Origin: Asterella californica
Taxonomy: Eukaryota; Streptophyta; Marchantiopsida; Marchantiales; Aytoniaceae
NCBI GenBank assembly: GCA_036924285.1
Contig: JAYKYS010000008.1
Location: forward strand, 14,307,001 to 14,371,000
Length of the DNA: 64,000 bases
Reading direction: 5' to 3'
Positions within the stretch are counted from its first letter, which is position 1; the number at the start of each line of letters is the position of its first letter. A program made the position numbers and the translations under genes. The notes below the pieces were generated by a model. That model ran no database searches, had not been told where the DNA came from, and saw nothing but the letters and a program-made list of their open reading frames with translations. This document shows, piece by piece, positions 52,049-62,714 of this stretch.

Positions 52049-53898
52049 TGTCGGATTTTGCGTGAAGGATGTCCAGGAAAACACGAGGTTCCCGGCTGTG
52101 GAGATGCTGTGTGCTGAAACAGAGACAAGACAGAGAAGAACAACCACGAAAATGAACGCTGCGATATATACCAACTCCAAATGTATGTACACTGCCGGTT
52201 CTTTCTCCTAAGAGCACAGAACTGAAAATCAGACCAGAGCGGTCTGTTACCTGCTTCAAAGCCCTTAAAAACAACCCTGATTCTCAACCCTGACCCAAAA
52301 AACATCGAAGCGTAGCTCAAAGCAAGAGAAACTTCTCTTTGCTAACAAGCAGAGCTACAACAGTATCACGCGATCCAAACCCAAGTCCAAACCACATCCA
52401 TGTACAAGTTCTTAGCTAAAGCTAGCTACCACCAGCTGTTTATAGCCAACCAGAACTCTAACGAACTCAAAAGAGCAAAACCCGTAGCGAAGAAACCGAA
52501 AAAGGCCTATCTGTGAACTTCCTCCTTTCGTCAAACGGACTTCAGATGTCGATAGGGTCTCCTCCGCTGACTCCGTTAACCCAAGAAACCTTCAGATCCG
52601 ACTCCCAACAGCCGAGATATCACCGATTTTGGTCGCAGGTGACCGAACCTTCAAAAACTCCTCCCTGCGGGTTAAAACCGCACACAGCGCACAAACGGAT
52701 CGTCTAAACTGATATCCGTCTTCCCTGGCAGATAGATCTAGCTATCACGAACCCAACGAGACTCCAAACAAGTCGTTTGGAGTTCCCCTTGCAAAACCAT
52801 GCAAGAAATTTGGTCGCAGGTAGCAAAAAACTGACGTAAATGGACTCCCTGCGGATCAAACTCGCTCACCTCACCCAAACCAACAATCCAATCCACGTAT
52901 TGTCTTCTCCTATGCGTAGATGAAGACTCCTTGGTCGCATAGGCACCAAGAACGAAGAGCTTGGCACACCGATCGCGAAGAACAATCCAATTTTAAGTCG
53001 CAGACGATGAAAAATCTGACGCAAACTTTTCCCTACGAGCCAATTTCACTCAGAACTCCTAAACCGCTCGATGAAACTTGGTATCGTCTTCAATTTCCCG
53101 TAGAACTCGGTGTTTTGATCCCGATGGATCCAAGGACAGCAAGTTTGGACTTCAGAACGGCCCGAACGGTCCTTCACAAATAACTGAAATCTCCAAATCT
53201 GCTTCCTGCGTCTCAATTTCTCTCAATACTCATTCCCCGATCCGCCTCTTCACAAACCGTCTTAACATGTGCCTAGCTTGTTCAGATCTGAACCCAACGA
53301 CGCCTTGCGCGCTTGCATTGGACCTCCAAATCTCGAGAATCGTCCGTTGACAGATCGCAGACGCAAGCTAATCCCTAAGCTGCCCCCTTGTCACAGTCCA
53401 TGTACGTACGAAGTTCTCTCATTAATAAAATGAAGCAGGCCCCTTGCGTCTTTGATATAACGCCTGAAGCCTCAAATACCCAGTCAGCAAGTAACTAGGA
53501 CCTAGCTTGATTTTGTCTTCTTTCGAGTCGCATAACTTCTTCACTAGATGTCCAAACGAAGTAAACAAGATGCCCATGGAAAGCTGACAACGAACTCTGT
53601 CTATCTATGTGATGAAAGTGAAGATCCGAAGTTGCGTCAAAAGCCCGTAAGCTAGGACCTAGCTTGTTTTCTCCATCTTTCGAGTTCTGTAACTTCTCCA
53701 CTAGGCGTCCAAACGAAGTAGACAAAGTGCCTATGGAATGCTGACAAGGAGCTCTATCCACTGATGCGATGAAAGCGAAGATCCGAAGTGGTGCCAAAAG
53801 TCCATAAGCAGGAGCCTAGCTTGTCTTCTCATGAGTGTCTTTGGAGCGACAAGCATCAAAGTTTGGATTTCAGATAGGAGCCGGTCCACGACACGACA
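52049..53898 (-). repeat. 5' LTR of element D (1850 bp)
   Basis: Direct repeat of 47659-49524 with scattered substitutions and small indels. A TATA-like GTATATATCGC is present on the minus strand near 52160. It is also an inverted copy of 54786-56612. Confidence 0.9.
53501..53814 (-). repeat. 157-bp tandem subrepeats in the 5' LTR of D
   Basis: The same duplication as in the partner LTR. Units start at 53501 and 53658, and the next CCTAGCTTG is at 53815. Confidence 0.8.
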
Positions 53899-54785
53899 CC
53901 GTCCATGCAGAACCAACAATGTGCCCTTTGTTTGCACTGTTTACTTATTCCTACCTTATCCCTCCAATTCTAATCCAATCTACTTTATCTAGCAGCCATC
54001 TAGTCATCCTCTTGCTTTTTGCTGCTGGTTTCTTCTCAACATTCTTGAGATCTCAGTCTGGGACAGAGAGACATCCGCTAGAGTCAGACATGTAAAATCA
54101 TTATGCATGGTGGTATAGGAAGTTGCTCAGCTAAAATGTAAAAATATTCCTCTACGTCGCTCATCCAAACATGTAAACCCGTAATAGCCACCCGTTTCAT
54201 ACCACTTTGAGACAATCCACTAAGATCTCATTTATCTTAAAATCTATTAAAGTAAACAGGGGTGTCTCTCAGCTGAGAAGGCCAGAGCAGAAAAAAACAC
54301 TTTTCCAGGATATTCTCCGACTCATTCTTCACAACCCTCCAACTTTCTCCATTTATTCTGGATTCACATATCTCAGCCTTGGCTGAGTTGGTGAAACCAC
54401 ATTTTTCTGGATGACAAGAAGTTGTTGTTCCTAGTAGTTCTTGTGCTGTGTTGCTCCTGTAAGTGCCTAGGTTTGAAACTTGCTTGGCAGATATTGTGTT
54501 ATTTGTTTCGCTAATTTTATTTTGCTTGTTAGACCACCTTTGCTGCTATTTTAGAGATGGAGATCCCCACCTCTAAGTATTCTTAGTTGTGGTTACGAGG
54601 GACAACAAAAGGAGTGTCCGTTCAAAATACGTCTTGTTGGACTGATTTTATTCATCTTTGATAGATCTTTATCTAAATCTCAAACGGTGCATCGCACATA
54701 GATCTACAATTAGAGCCCTAGATGAGCCAAAATGCACATCTGATGATCATAGAAATGTCAAAAAATCTCATTCCATCTCATGCGT
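53899..54785. other. Spacer between inverted elements D and E
   Basis: No gene recognised. It is the centre of the large D/E inverted repeat. Confidence 0.4.
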
Positions 54786-56612
54786 TGTCGTATCCTGGAT
54801 CGACTCCTATTTGAAAATCAAATTTTGATGCTTATCATTATTGCTCCAAAGACACTCATGAGACTAAAAATGAAATTTTTTGCACAACTTCAAATTTTCA
54901 CTTTCATCGCATCAATGGATAGAGCTCGGGTCAACTTTCCATGAGTGCTTTGTCTACTTCATTTGGACGCCTAGTGGAGAAGTTACGAGACTCGAAAGAT
55001 AAGAAAAGCAAGCTAGGCCTTAACTTACGGGCTTTTTGCACAACTCTGGATCTTCACTTTCATCGCACCAATGGCTAGAGCTCATTGTTAGCTTTTCATG
55101 GGCACTTCGTCTATTTCATTTGGACGTCTAATGGTGGAGTTACGAGACTCGAAAGAAGACAAAATTAGGCCCTAGTTTACATTGTTGACTGGGTATTTAT
55201 GGCTCTTGGCGCTATACTAAAGACACAAGGGGTCTGCTAGCTCATTATCTGAGAAAACTTGTACGTACAACGACTGACGTAAAGGGGCAGTTCAAGGGGC
55301 TAGCTTACATCTGTGACTTGTCGACGGACGGTTCAAGAGATTGGGGGATCTAATGCAAACGCGCAAGGCGTCATTGGGTTCAAATCTGTGCAGGCAACGC
55401 ATTGGTTAAGATGATTCATGAAGAGACGGATCGAGGAGTGTATTTTGAGAGAAATTGAGACATAGAGAAGGTTTTTGGGGTGCTTCAGTGATCTGTGAAG
55501 GAGAGTTGGACCGTTCGGACCGTTCCGGAGTCCAAACTTGCTGTCCTTGGATCCATTGGGATCAGAACACCAAGTTCTTCAAAAAATTGAAGACGATATA
55601 AAGTTTCATCGGACGATTTGAGAGATGTGAAGAAAATTGACTTGCAGTGAAGCGCTTACATCAGTTTTTTGTCACATGCGACCTGAGATGGGATTGTTCT
55701 TTGCGACCGGTATGCCAAGCTCTTCATTTTTTATGTCTATGCGATCAAGGAGTCTTCACCTACTCATAGGAGAAGATGGTATGTGGATTGGATGGTTGGT
55801 TTGGATGTGGTGAGCGAGTTTGAGTCACAAGGAGTCGATTAACGTCAGATTTTTACATCCTGCGACCAAATTTCTTGCTTTTGTGAGAGGAACTACAAAC
55901 AGCTTGTTTGGAGTCTCGTTGGGTTCATGGTAGCTAGATCTATCTATCAGAGAAGATGGATATCGATCAGACGGTCCGTTTGGACGATGTGTGTGATTTT
56001 AGACCGCATGGAGGAATTTTTGAGGATTCATGTCACCTGCGATCGAAAATCAGCGATCTCGGCTGTCGGGAGTCGGATCTGATAGTTCTTGAGGCCAACA
56101 GAGTCAAGAAGAAAGGCCTTGTCGACATCTGAACACCGTTTGACGAAAGAATAAAGTTCTCAAATAAGTCTTTTTCAGTTCCTTCGCTATCATTTTCGTC
56201 TTTTTGAGTTCGTTAGAGTTCTAGTTGGTTATGTATAGCTTGTGGTAGTTAGCTTTAGCTAAGAGCTTGTACATGGATGTTGTTTGGACTTGGGTTTGAA
56301 TCGTGTGATATTGGTGCAGCTCTTTTTGTTAGCAAAGAGAAGTTTCTCTTATTTTGAGTTACGTTTTGATAGTTGTGGGTCTGGGTTGAGATTCAGTTAC
56401 TCGTTTTAGGGGGGTTTGAAGCAGATTACAGACCGCTCTAATATGTTTCTTAGGGAAAAAGAACCGGCAGTGTATATACTTTAGGAGTTGGTATATATTG
56501 CGACGCTCGTTTTCGTGCTTGTTTCTCTCTTTCTTGTCTCTGTTCAACACACTACATCTCTACAGCCATGAACCTCGCATTTTCTTGTACTTTCTTCACG
56601 CAAAATCTAACA
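54786..56612 (+). repeat. 5' LTR of element E (1827 bp)
   Basis: It begins TGTCGTATCCTGGATCG and ends AATCTAACA. It is a diverged, inverted copy of the element D LTR throughout, including TTTGATGCTTATC and GACACTCATGAGA near the start. Confidence 0.85.
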
Positions 56613-56690
56613 TGATAAGGTGGTGAACTTGACGTGAAGGTCCGAGGTGGAGCTTTTTATGTTGGAACTTGGACAAAGAGATCAACAATC

Positions 56691-57170
56691 ATGAACGAGG
56701 ATGAAGATGGATACGGTTGTTCGAGAGGATCTTGCGGACCTGGGATGATGGATATGTAGATGCTTTGGGATCATGGGAGGATGGGAGAATGGAACGAGCC
56801 ATGATTATGGACTGGATGAACGGATCAGAGGGGATACTAGGGGTGGAGTTGGATGCAGCAACTGCACGTTTGTTTCAAGCCTTCACTTTGTTTTTGCGAC
56901 AAGAGCAAGAGAACCAACAAAAGGAGACTTTGGGCTTGTCGAAGGATTATCGACAAGCCCGATCAAGCTTTGATGGGGGAGACATCTCAAAGTACTTGAG
57001 ATGTTACAAGACGGAGATGGATTTGGATCAAGTATCGGAGAAGGAGTTGATCGAGACATTTGAACTCGCTGCGGTGTCTGAGATAAAGGAGCATGTGAAA
57101 GGTCTAACAAAGCATTTTGGAGGAACTGGGGTACATTTTCACATGCGCTGATGAAGGAATATTTCTTGGA
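56691..57170 (+). pseudogene. Truncated gag of element E
   Basis: ATG at 56691 matches the Gag start of D (MNEDED). A shift before about 56780 moves into the frame open to 57151, with DAATARLFQAFTLFLRQEQ, YLRCYKTEMDLDQV and EIKEHVKGLTKHF. Another 1-bp change follows near 57125, and homology (HALMKEYFLE) stops near 57170. It lacks the knuckle and everything downstream. Confidence 0.8.
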
Positions 57171-57320
57171 AAACTCATCTCTCGTCCTTTCTTCTCTCGA
57201 CCCTATATACTGATATTTTTCTTTTCTTTGTAATTTCACTGCTCTCTCTATGTAGAGTTTATTTCTAATTTTTACACCTTTTACAAAATAAGCTGAACTA
57301 TTTTATTTCTTTATATTTTA

Positions 57321-59050
57321 GATTCAAGTTTGTAATCGATAGGATAGAAGGGACTTTCGGAACGATAGATAAGTATAATTTTATTTATTTTTGGTTTTGG
57401 TCTAGACGTCCTGAGGATCATCGTTTGTCTAGAGGATGTCTAGAGGTCATTGGGGAGAAGCTTATAGTTCCGGAGTCTTTGATGATCATGTATGTGCAGT
57501 TGATGCATCTTCTAGGTCTGGGTGCTGGTCACACAACTATCTTTCAGTTCTTTTTTGAGCTGGCTCGTCATGAATTGGTGATGGAGGTTACGACGAGAGT
57601 GGAGGTCGTCATTGACCAAGATACTATATCGGATGTAACGCCAGAGGAGGGTGATCTGAGAGAGATTGACGTAACCTTGGGAGAGGCAGATTTTGATGCA
57701 CCTCTAGAGGTACTTCATGTCTTTGGCATTCACATCAACACTCCATCGATAAGAGTTTCAAACATGTTTAGTGAATTTAATCTAACTTTTCAAGGTTTTG
57801 TATGTATCTCTTGGTTCTTTATATGTTGTTTGTGATTGTATTATATGTAACATTAGTCGTATTGGTTTTTTGTCTTAGGTTTCCGTATCTCATTCAACCT
57901 TAAACACAATTTTGGGTGACTTTCAAGCTCCCTTAGATTATGTGGAGGATTTCCAAAGGCTTGTGGATGTAGAGGTTGATCCGATAGTTGCAGTAGAATC
58001 TGTACCGATAGATGATTTATCAACATACGGATTTGTAGATTTGGGTAGACTAAGAGAATTATTTCAGGACTATAAAGTGAAATGCCCTCATTTTGGATAT
58101 GTGGAGTTTTTTGACACTCATACCATTAAGTCCATCCATCAAACTTGGTATGTTAAGTTCAAATGTCTTACACAACACACATATGGATGGACGTCGACAG
58201 AAATAGAGATCTTTTATGACGTTCTTGTCGTTGTTCATCGTATTTACCACGCTTGATTGTCAGCTGGACTATGATACACTCAACTAGACAACGCATATAG
58301 AGAGATAGGTTTAGTCCCAATCTCGGAGAGTCATTTTTTCAAATTTCAGTCTGGTAAAGTCGATGGATTGGATGGATCCAAGGAGAGGTGGATTGTAGAG
58401 AAGGAATAAGTTCATTTGCAAGTGACCAAGCACTTCTTCGATGGTGCAGAGGCTCTGATAGAAGGTGAGTGTTAGTCAATTCTAGTGTTACGACGATGAA
58501 TTAGATGTCAAATATGTGAACACTTACTAGTAAATTTTTTGTGTAGGAGGTTTTGTGGTCATGGTCGATCTATGATACGATTCGTCTCGTAATGGATATA
58601 ATGAGAGATGCTCGTTCATTGATAAGCACAATGAAAAATATATCGAGTTGGTAAACATAACACGAGTTGAGACATATAATAATGATTGGCTGATTGAAGA
58701 TAATGTATTCGAGGTTGAGATTCAGAGATTGATTGCACGGAGGATCACTCCTGATAAGATGATTCATAGTGACAAGACTTCAGTAGATGCTATCTGGCAG
58801 CGACATGAGATAGTTTCTCATAAAGACTTATAGCACAAGTTCAATAACATCATCAAGAAAGTTTTTGGTAGACTGGTTGCCTTTCTCACAAAACGACAAG
58901 TATAAACTAACAAGGTCTTGGTGTTCTTTAGGTTTAGGGGCATGGCCTTCACCGATGAAGTGAGCAGTTTGAGGTCACTGAATAAATTCTAGACCTGGGA
59001 AGATCACGACTCAAAGTTTTTCTTTTGGGTGACATAAGACCGCAGTCGAA
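57321..59050 (+). pseudogene. Decayed, spliced transposase-like gene of unassigned family
   Basis: The frame is open from an AG acceptor at 57320 to 57799. GTATGT at 57800 and TTTGTCTTAG ending 57878 make a 79-bp intron, and the next exon (57879-58464) is in phase. A second GTGAGT (58465)/GTGTAG (58546) intron also keeps phase. After it comes VVMVDL, a stop, then YDSSRNGY, RCSFIDKHNEKYIELV, IQRLIARRITPDKMIHSDK, and KDL-stop-HKFNNIIKKVFGRL. Before the intron lies a KCPHFGYVEF block resembling a zinc site with one Cys replaced. The pattern D-x-x-YDS, then SDK, then D-x-(W)H-x(5)-KK is like DDE transposases with TDR and DVWH motifs. About six stops break the frame. Family and TIRs are unknown. 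Confidence 0.5.
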
Positions 59051-60044
59051 CATTGAACTAGACTCAGATATGCCGAAAAGACGAGTTGAATAAGATCAAC
59101 CAACTTCACCCGCCATGTATTCATAGGATAGCCTTATATATATCTTGAGTGTTGAAATGAACGATGACTTACATCATCATTTGCACGTGAACCAAAGCTT
59201 AGTAGCGATAGAATACTTACTCCGGTATCAATTGCAATATACCAGATCAGTTACCCTTACGATTGAAAAAGTGTAGTACGATTAATTCTTTCAGCATGAG
59301 AAGGGTAAACCGTGACTACTTCTCTCACTAATAAATTAATCTGACTTATTTTGGCCTTGACCTCCTGTAGATTTACGAATGGATATTCTTCTTGTCTTCT
59401 TTGCAAGCAAGAATTTTTATTTCTTACTATTCTCATTCAAATTGCTTCGTTTGCATGAAAGCTGGATTTGAAAATACGGCAAACTGAGTTCAGCGCTTAC
59501 GTTGGAACACCGAAAGAAGTCATAATATCTCTCCATCCATGAGCCGGTTCTTTTGCTTGCTATTGGAGCCATTTATGTTGGACGACTCACGAGACCCAGC
59601 TAAATACTGGAGAATTCAGTAAATGGGTGCTAAGGTCTAGTCAGCTTGTTCCCTGTCAATTAGCTCATTTATATTGATTCACAGATACCCATATATTCTC
59701 GTATGTCAGTCTGATGATGATAGTCAACCACTTTGTACCAGTTGCTTTCATTCTTCCTCAGCATTGGAGCCCTTTCGGCCCAATGCTCCCGTATTTCGGT
59801 GAGCATGTGATAGTGCTGCGAACGTCTTGTCGTACTAAAAGGATCCCTCAGCTGCAACGTCGTCATTTATCTGCATTTATAATCCTCAGCTTCTCATGAA
59901 GAGAACGTCAGTCGTGTAAAGATTGTCCATTGACAAGTAGCAAAATTCTCGTATGCATGAGAGTATACTAAGGATCTGCAGATCTCACCATGTAGGCAGA
60001 AGATGGTCGTGGGTTGCCAGGACTTGGGAGGACTCAGACAGTGT
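59051..60044. other. Unassigned stretch
   Basis: I see nothing assignable here. Confidence 0.3.
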
Positions 60045-60046
60045 TA

Positions 60047-60413
60047 GAGCCAAGTTCCATTAGGTAAACTTTTACCTATCCTGTAAGTTCACTCATGTCA
60101 TGTAATTTAACAACTGCTAAATTAGCTCGAGGTGTCAGGTCTAACTACTCTTTCTATAAGAGAGAACATCTTCCTGCTCAAAGAAAGAAGTTTGGAGTTT
60201 GGATACTGCATTCCCAACCATTAACACTTTCTTCCTCAGATATATACTTCTGCTGATTTTATAATTTTCTTTCTCGTACATGGTACTAACATATTTCGTT
60301 GAGGTGGGATACCTTGAGTTTTTGTTCGCTTTTTAATAGGAAAGATTTATAGGTAAGACCTACCCGTAAAAGCTTGGCAGTTGATGAGAGTTTTCTCTAA
60401 TGGAACCTGGCTC
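60047..60413. mobile_element. TA-flanked MITE, 367 bp
   Basis: Termini GAGCCAAGTTCCATTA (60047-60062) and its complement TAATGGAACCTGGCTC (60398-60413), with one mismatch. TA dinucleotides lie on both sides (60045-60046 and 60414-60415), which fits a Tc1/mariner (Stowaway-like) target. A subterminal GGTAAACTTTTACC palindrome is present. No coding capacity. Confidence 0.75.
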
Positions 60414-60415
60414 TA

Positions 60416-61679
60416 AGAGCCCTTGCTATTCGGTGGGACAAACTCTTCTCCCTTGGAAACTATGCTCCTACAAACCATATCAAACAAAGAAATACCAAAG
60501 GATCTGCAGAAACGGACGGATGGAAACCCGGAGCTTGGCGTAGAAAGACAGAAGTAGGACATTCCATTCTTCGGTGGCGGTTGGCTTCCTGGAGTTTGGG
60601 AAAGGACCAAGTAAGCACCAAGTATATTGGAGATCTACTCACTGGAAAGTGACTGTGAATCAGCTAAATGAGAGAGTATATGAATATCCAGTACAGTACT
60701 TGACCTGGGATGCAGTAGGCACTCCCTAATTGCTAGTGTTTGGAAGTAACAGAATAGTCATAATTATCATAAATATAACGATTAGAGCAAAGAATTCCAT
60801 TTATTTCCTTAAAATTTCCTAAAACATTTTACTAGACACTTCCATCTTTGTTAAAACTAGACAAGATAGTCTAGGAGTATTTGTCTTGTCTTTGTCTACC
60901 GCAGTAATATACTGACACGTGCACTATAATAAGTAGAGATGTACTTCAACAAAGTAAATTTCCAATCTCAAAAGCATAATCTTGTAACAATATTCCTCTG
61001 TTTCATTGTTGAGAGCAAATATTTTCTTTAATAATTAAGGAATATAATGGTTATGGGAAGAACTGGGGAGTGCCGACTGTATACACATATTTCAGGGGCA
61101 AGATGGTCTTTGGCTTTTTACTAGAGTTAGTTCACAGCTGTTGACTGTAGTCTTGAATGAACCGGTTCTTTCTGGCTATGTACTGCACAGGATGAGAAGT
61201 TCTAGAGGAATTTGTTGCAGTCATGCTTTTGACCTCAACAAGTCGCAGATACTTTCCACCGTGTTAATGTGTCTTTGCTTGGCAGGACACATCATCGTAA
61301 AGTTTTTACTATCTGTTATTGTTGGACATTAGCTTGATGAGAGAATTTTTCTGTGGTCCAGTCCAGGGCAGCAGTACTTCAGGGAATCATTTCTCTGCAG
61401 ATAGCACAGAAATGAGTAGAGCAGAGCTCTGCGATCAATGAAGCTCTTTGGCGAAGCACAGTCAGATTAAAACATGGACGAGAGCGGATCAAGATGCGCA
61501 GAAAAACTGACATATATCACGAGATTGCGGACTTCAAGATGATACATCCAATCTTCGACTAAGTAGTGTACTTGATAAGCATATAAACCATTTCTTCCCT
61601 TTTCCCTTTGTTTTCCCGTAGTTCATATATGATACGCCGTCGATCTCATTTCCACAAACCATTGTCTAGGTTTGGATAA
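60416..61679. other. Unassigned stretch
   Basis: No recognised gene. Short frames at 60413-60642 and 61141-61332 lack motifs. Confidence 0.3.
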
Positions 61680-61930
61680 ATCACAGTTTAAATATCGTTT
61701 AGGTACACATTAGCACAGTTTAGTTTCGGTTTAGAATCAAAGATTTGTTATGTCACTGTTTTGATTTAGTTCAAGTTCAGGAAAATGATATGCCGAAACT
61801 AAGGTTCGGTTTTGGTTCAACAAACTGATATAGCATATCACTGTTTCGGCTGGTTTTAGATAAGTGAAACTGATATGCGTCAATTATGGTTCGATTCAGA
61901 ATTGACAAATTGACAAACCACAGTTAAAAG
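61680..61930. repeat. Degenerate subrepeats (GGTT / AACTGATATGC)
   Basis: Several near-copies of TTCGGTTTTGGTTC-like and AA(A/C)TGATATGC motifs within 250 bp, reminiscent of the internal repeats of hAT-type MITEs. Termini were not found. Confidence 0.35.
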
Positions 61931-62046
61931 GATTCACCAGAGAGATAGATGAAGAGAAAATGGGTCCACCTCGAACTATGTAAAGTACTTTAACATTGAG
62001 AAAACATGCATGGTTTATGTCACATAAACCTTAGAGTCTATGTTTA

Positions 62047-62300
62047 TGTTATAGATAATGTCTAGTCTATAGTCACATCTATAGTCATCTCTATAGTCAC
62101 CTCTATAAGTCACCTCTATAGTCATCTCTATAGTCACCTCTATAAGCACATCTCTATGACTAGTGACTGACTAGTGACTAACCTCTGTCCATAGGTTAGA
62201 GTATATAACAACCCCCTCTTGGGAGATGATGAGTCGACTGATCCCTTTACTGATGTATCTTCTATAGTGGAGAGTATTCACTTGGTTTGGTTCTTTAACA
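62047..62300 (+). repeat. 5' LTR of element F (254 bp)
   Basis: Inverted termini TGTTA...TAACA. Immediately followed by the primer-binding site. A TATA-like GTATATAAC is at 62201-62209. The U3 has short tandem repeats. Confidence 0.8.
62068..62158. repeat. Short tandem repeats in the LTR of F
   Basis: Repeats of about 14-18 bp built on CTATAGTCA(C/T)CT and CTATAAG(T)CAC. Confidence 0.8.
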
Positions 62301-62313
62301 TGGTATCAGAGCT
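62301..62313 (+). promoter_or_regulatory. Primer-binding site, initiator tRNA-Met type
   Basis: TGGTATCAGAGCT follows the LTR with no gap. This is the usual plant copia primer site. Confidence 0.9.
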
Positions 62314-62714
62314 TAGGCACGAGCATTAGCAAGGAGAATGAGGAACCAGAGAGTGAAAAAGGACATAGAGTGAGCACACCACCTTCAACTGAAAAGTGAA
62401 AAAGAAGACGCAAATTTCTGATCAAACTACCTTTGACTGCATTTTTGGAGGGGAAGGAGGTCGAATTAGACAAATCTGAGAGTGGATTTGGGGTTAAAAA
62501 GGCTCTGCCTTTTTAGGAAGTTACACTTTCGAGAACCCTTGGTCAACAGATCTTTGACTGCACTTTTGAAGGCCTTAACGATCAATTTTCGCGTTTTTGA
62601 GATTTTTTGCCGTGCTGGACGAGACTGCAGAGGATTATAACATAGACACTACTTCCACCTCCACAACCACTTTGAGGAGTTCAAGATTTTTCCCACCTAC
62701 TTTACTTTCGATCG

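Larger units (their letters stand above)
47659..53898 (-). mobile_element. Element D: Ty3-like, two LTRs, gag-only interior
   Basis: Minus strand: 5' LTR 52049-53898, gag 50348-51967, polypurine tract 49525-49536, 3' LTR 47659-49524. The interior is only about 2.5 kb and contains no protease, RT or integrase motif. After gag a DUF4100-like tail (DVIFDIIKDR near 50275) leads almost directly to the sequence preceding the polypurine tract. Flanks (TATCG left, CCGTC right) do not match, so no target duplication is visible. Confidence 0.85.
54786..57170 (+). mobile_element. Element E: 5' LTR and truncated gag
   Basis: The LTR is 54786-56612, the leader 56613-56690, and gag 56691 to about 57170. 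Homology to D ends there and the sequence changes to a different element. No 3' LTR is in view. Confidence 0.8.
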
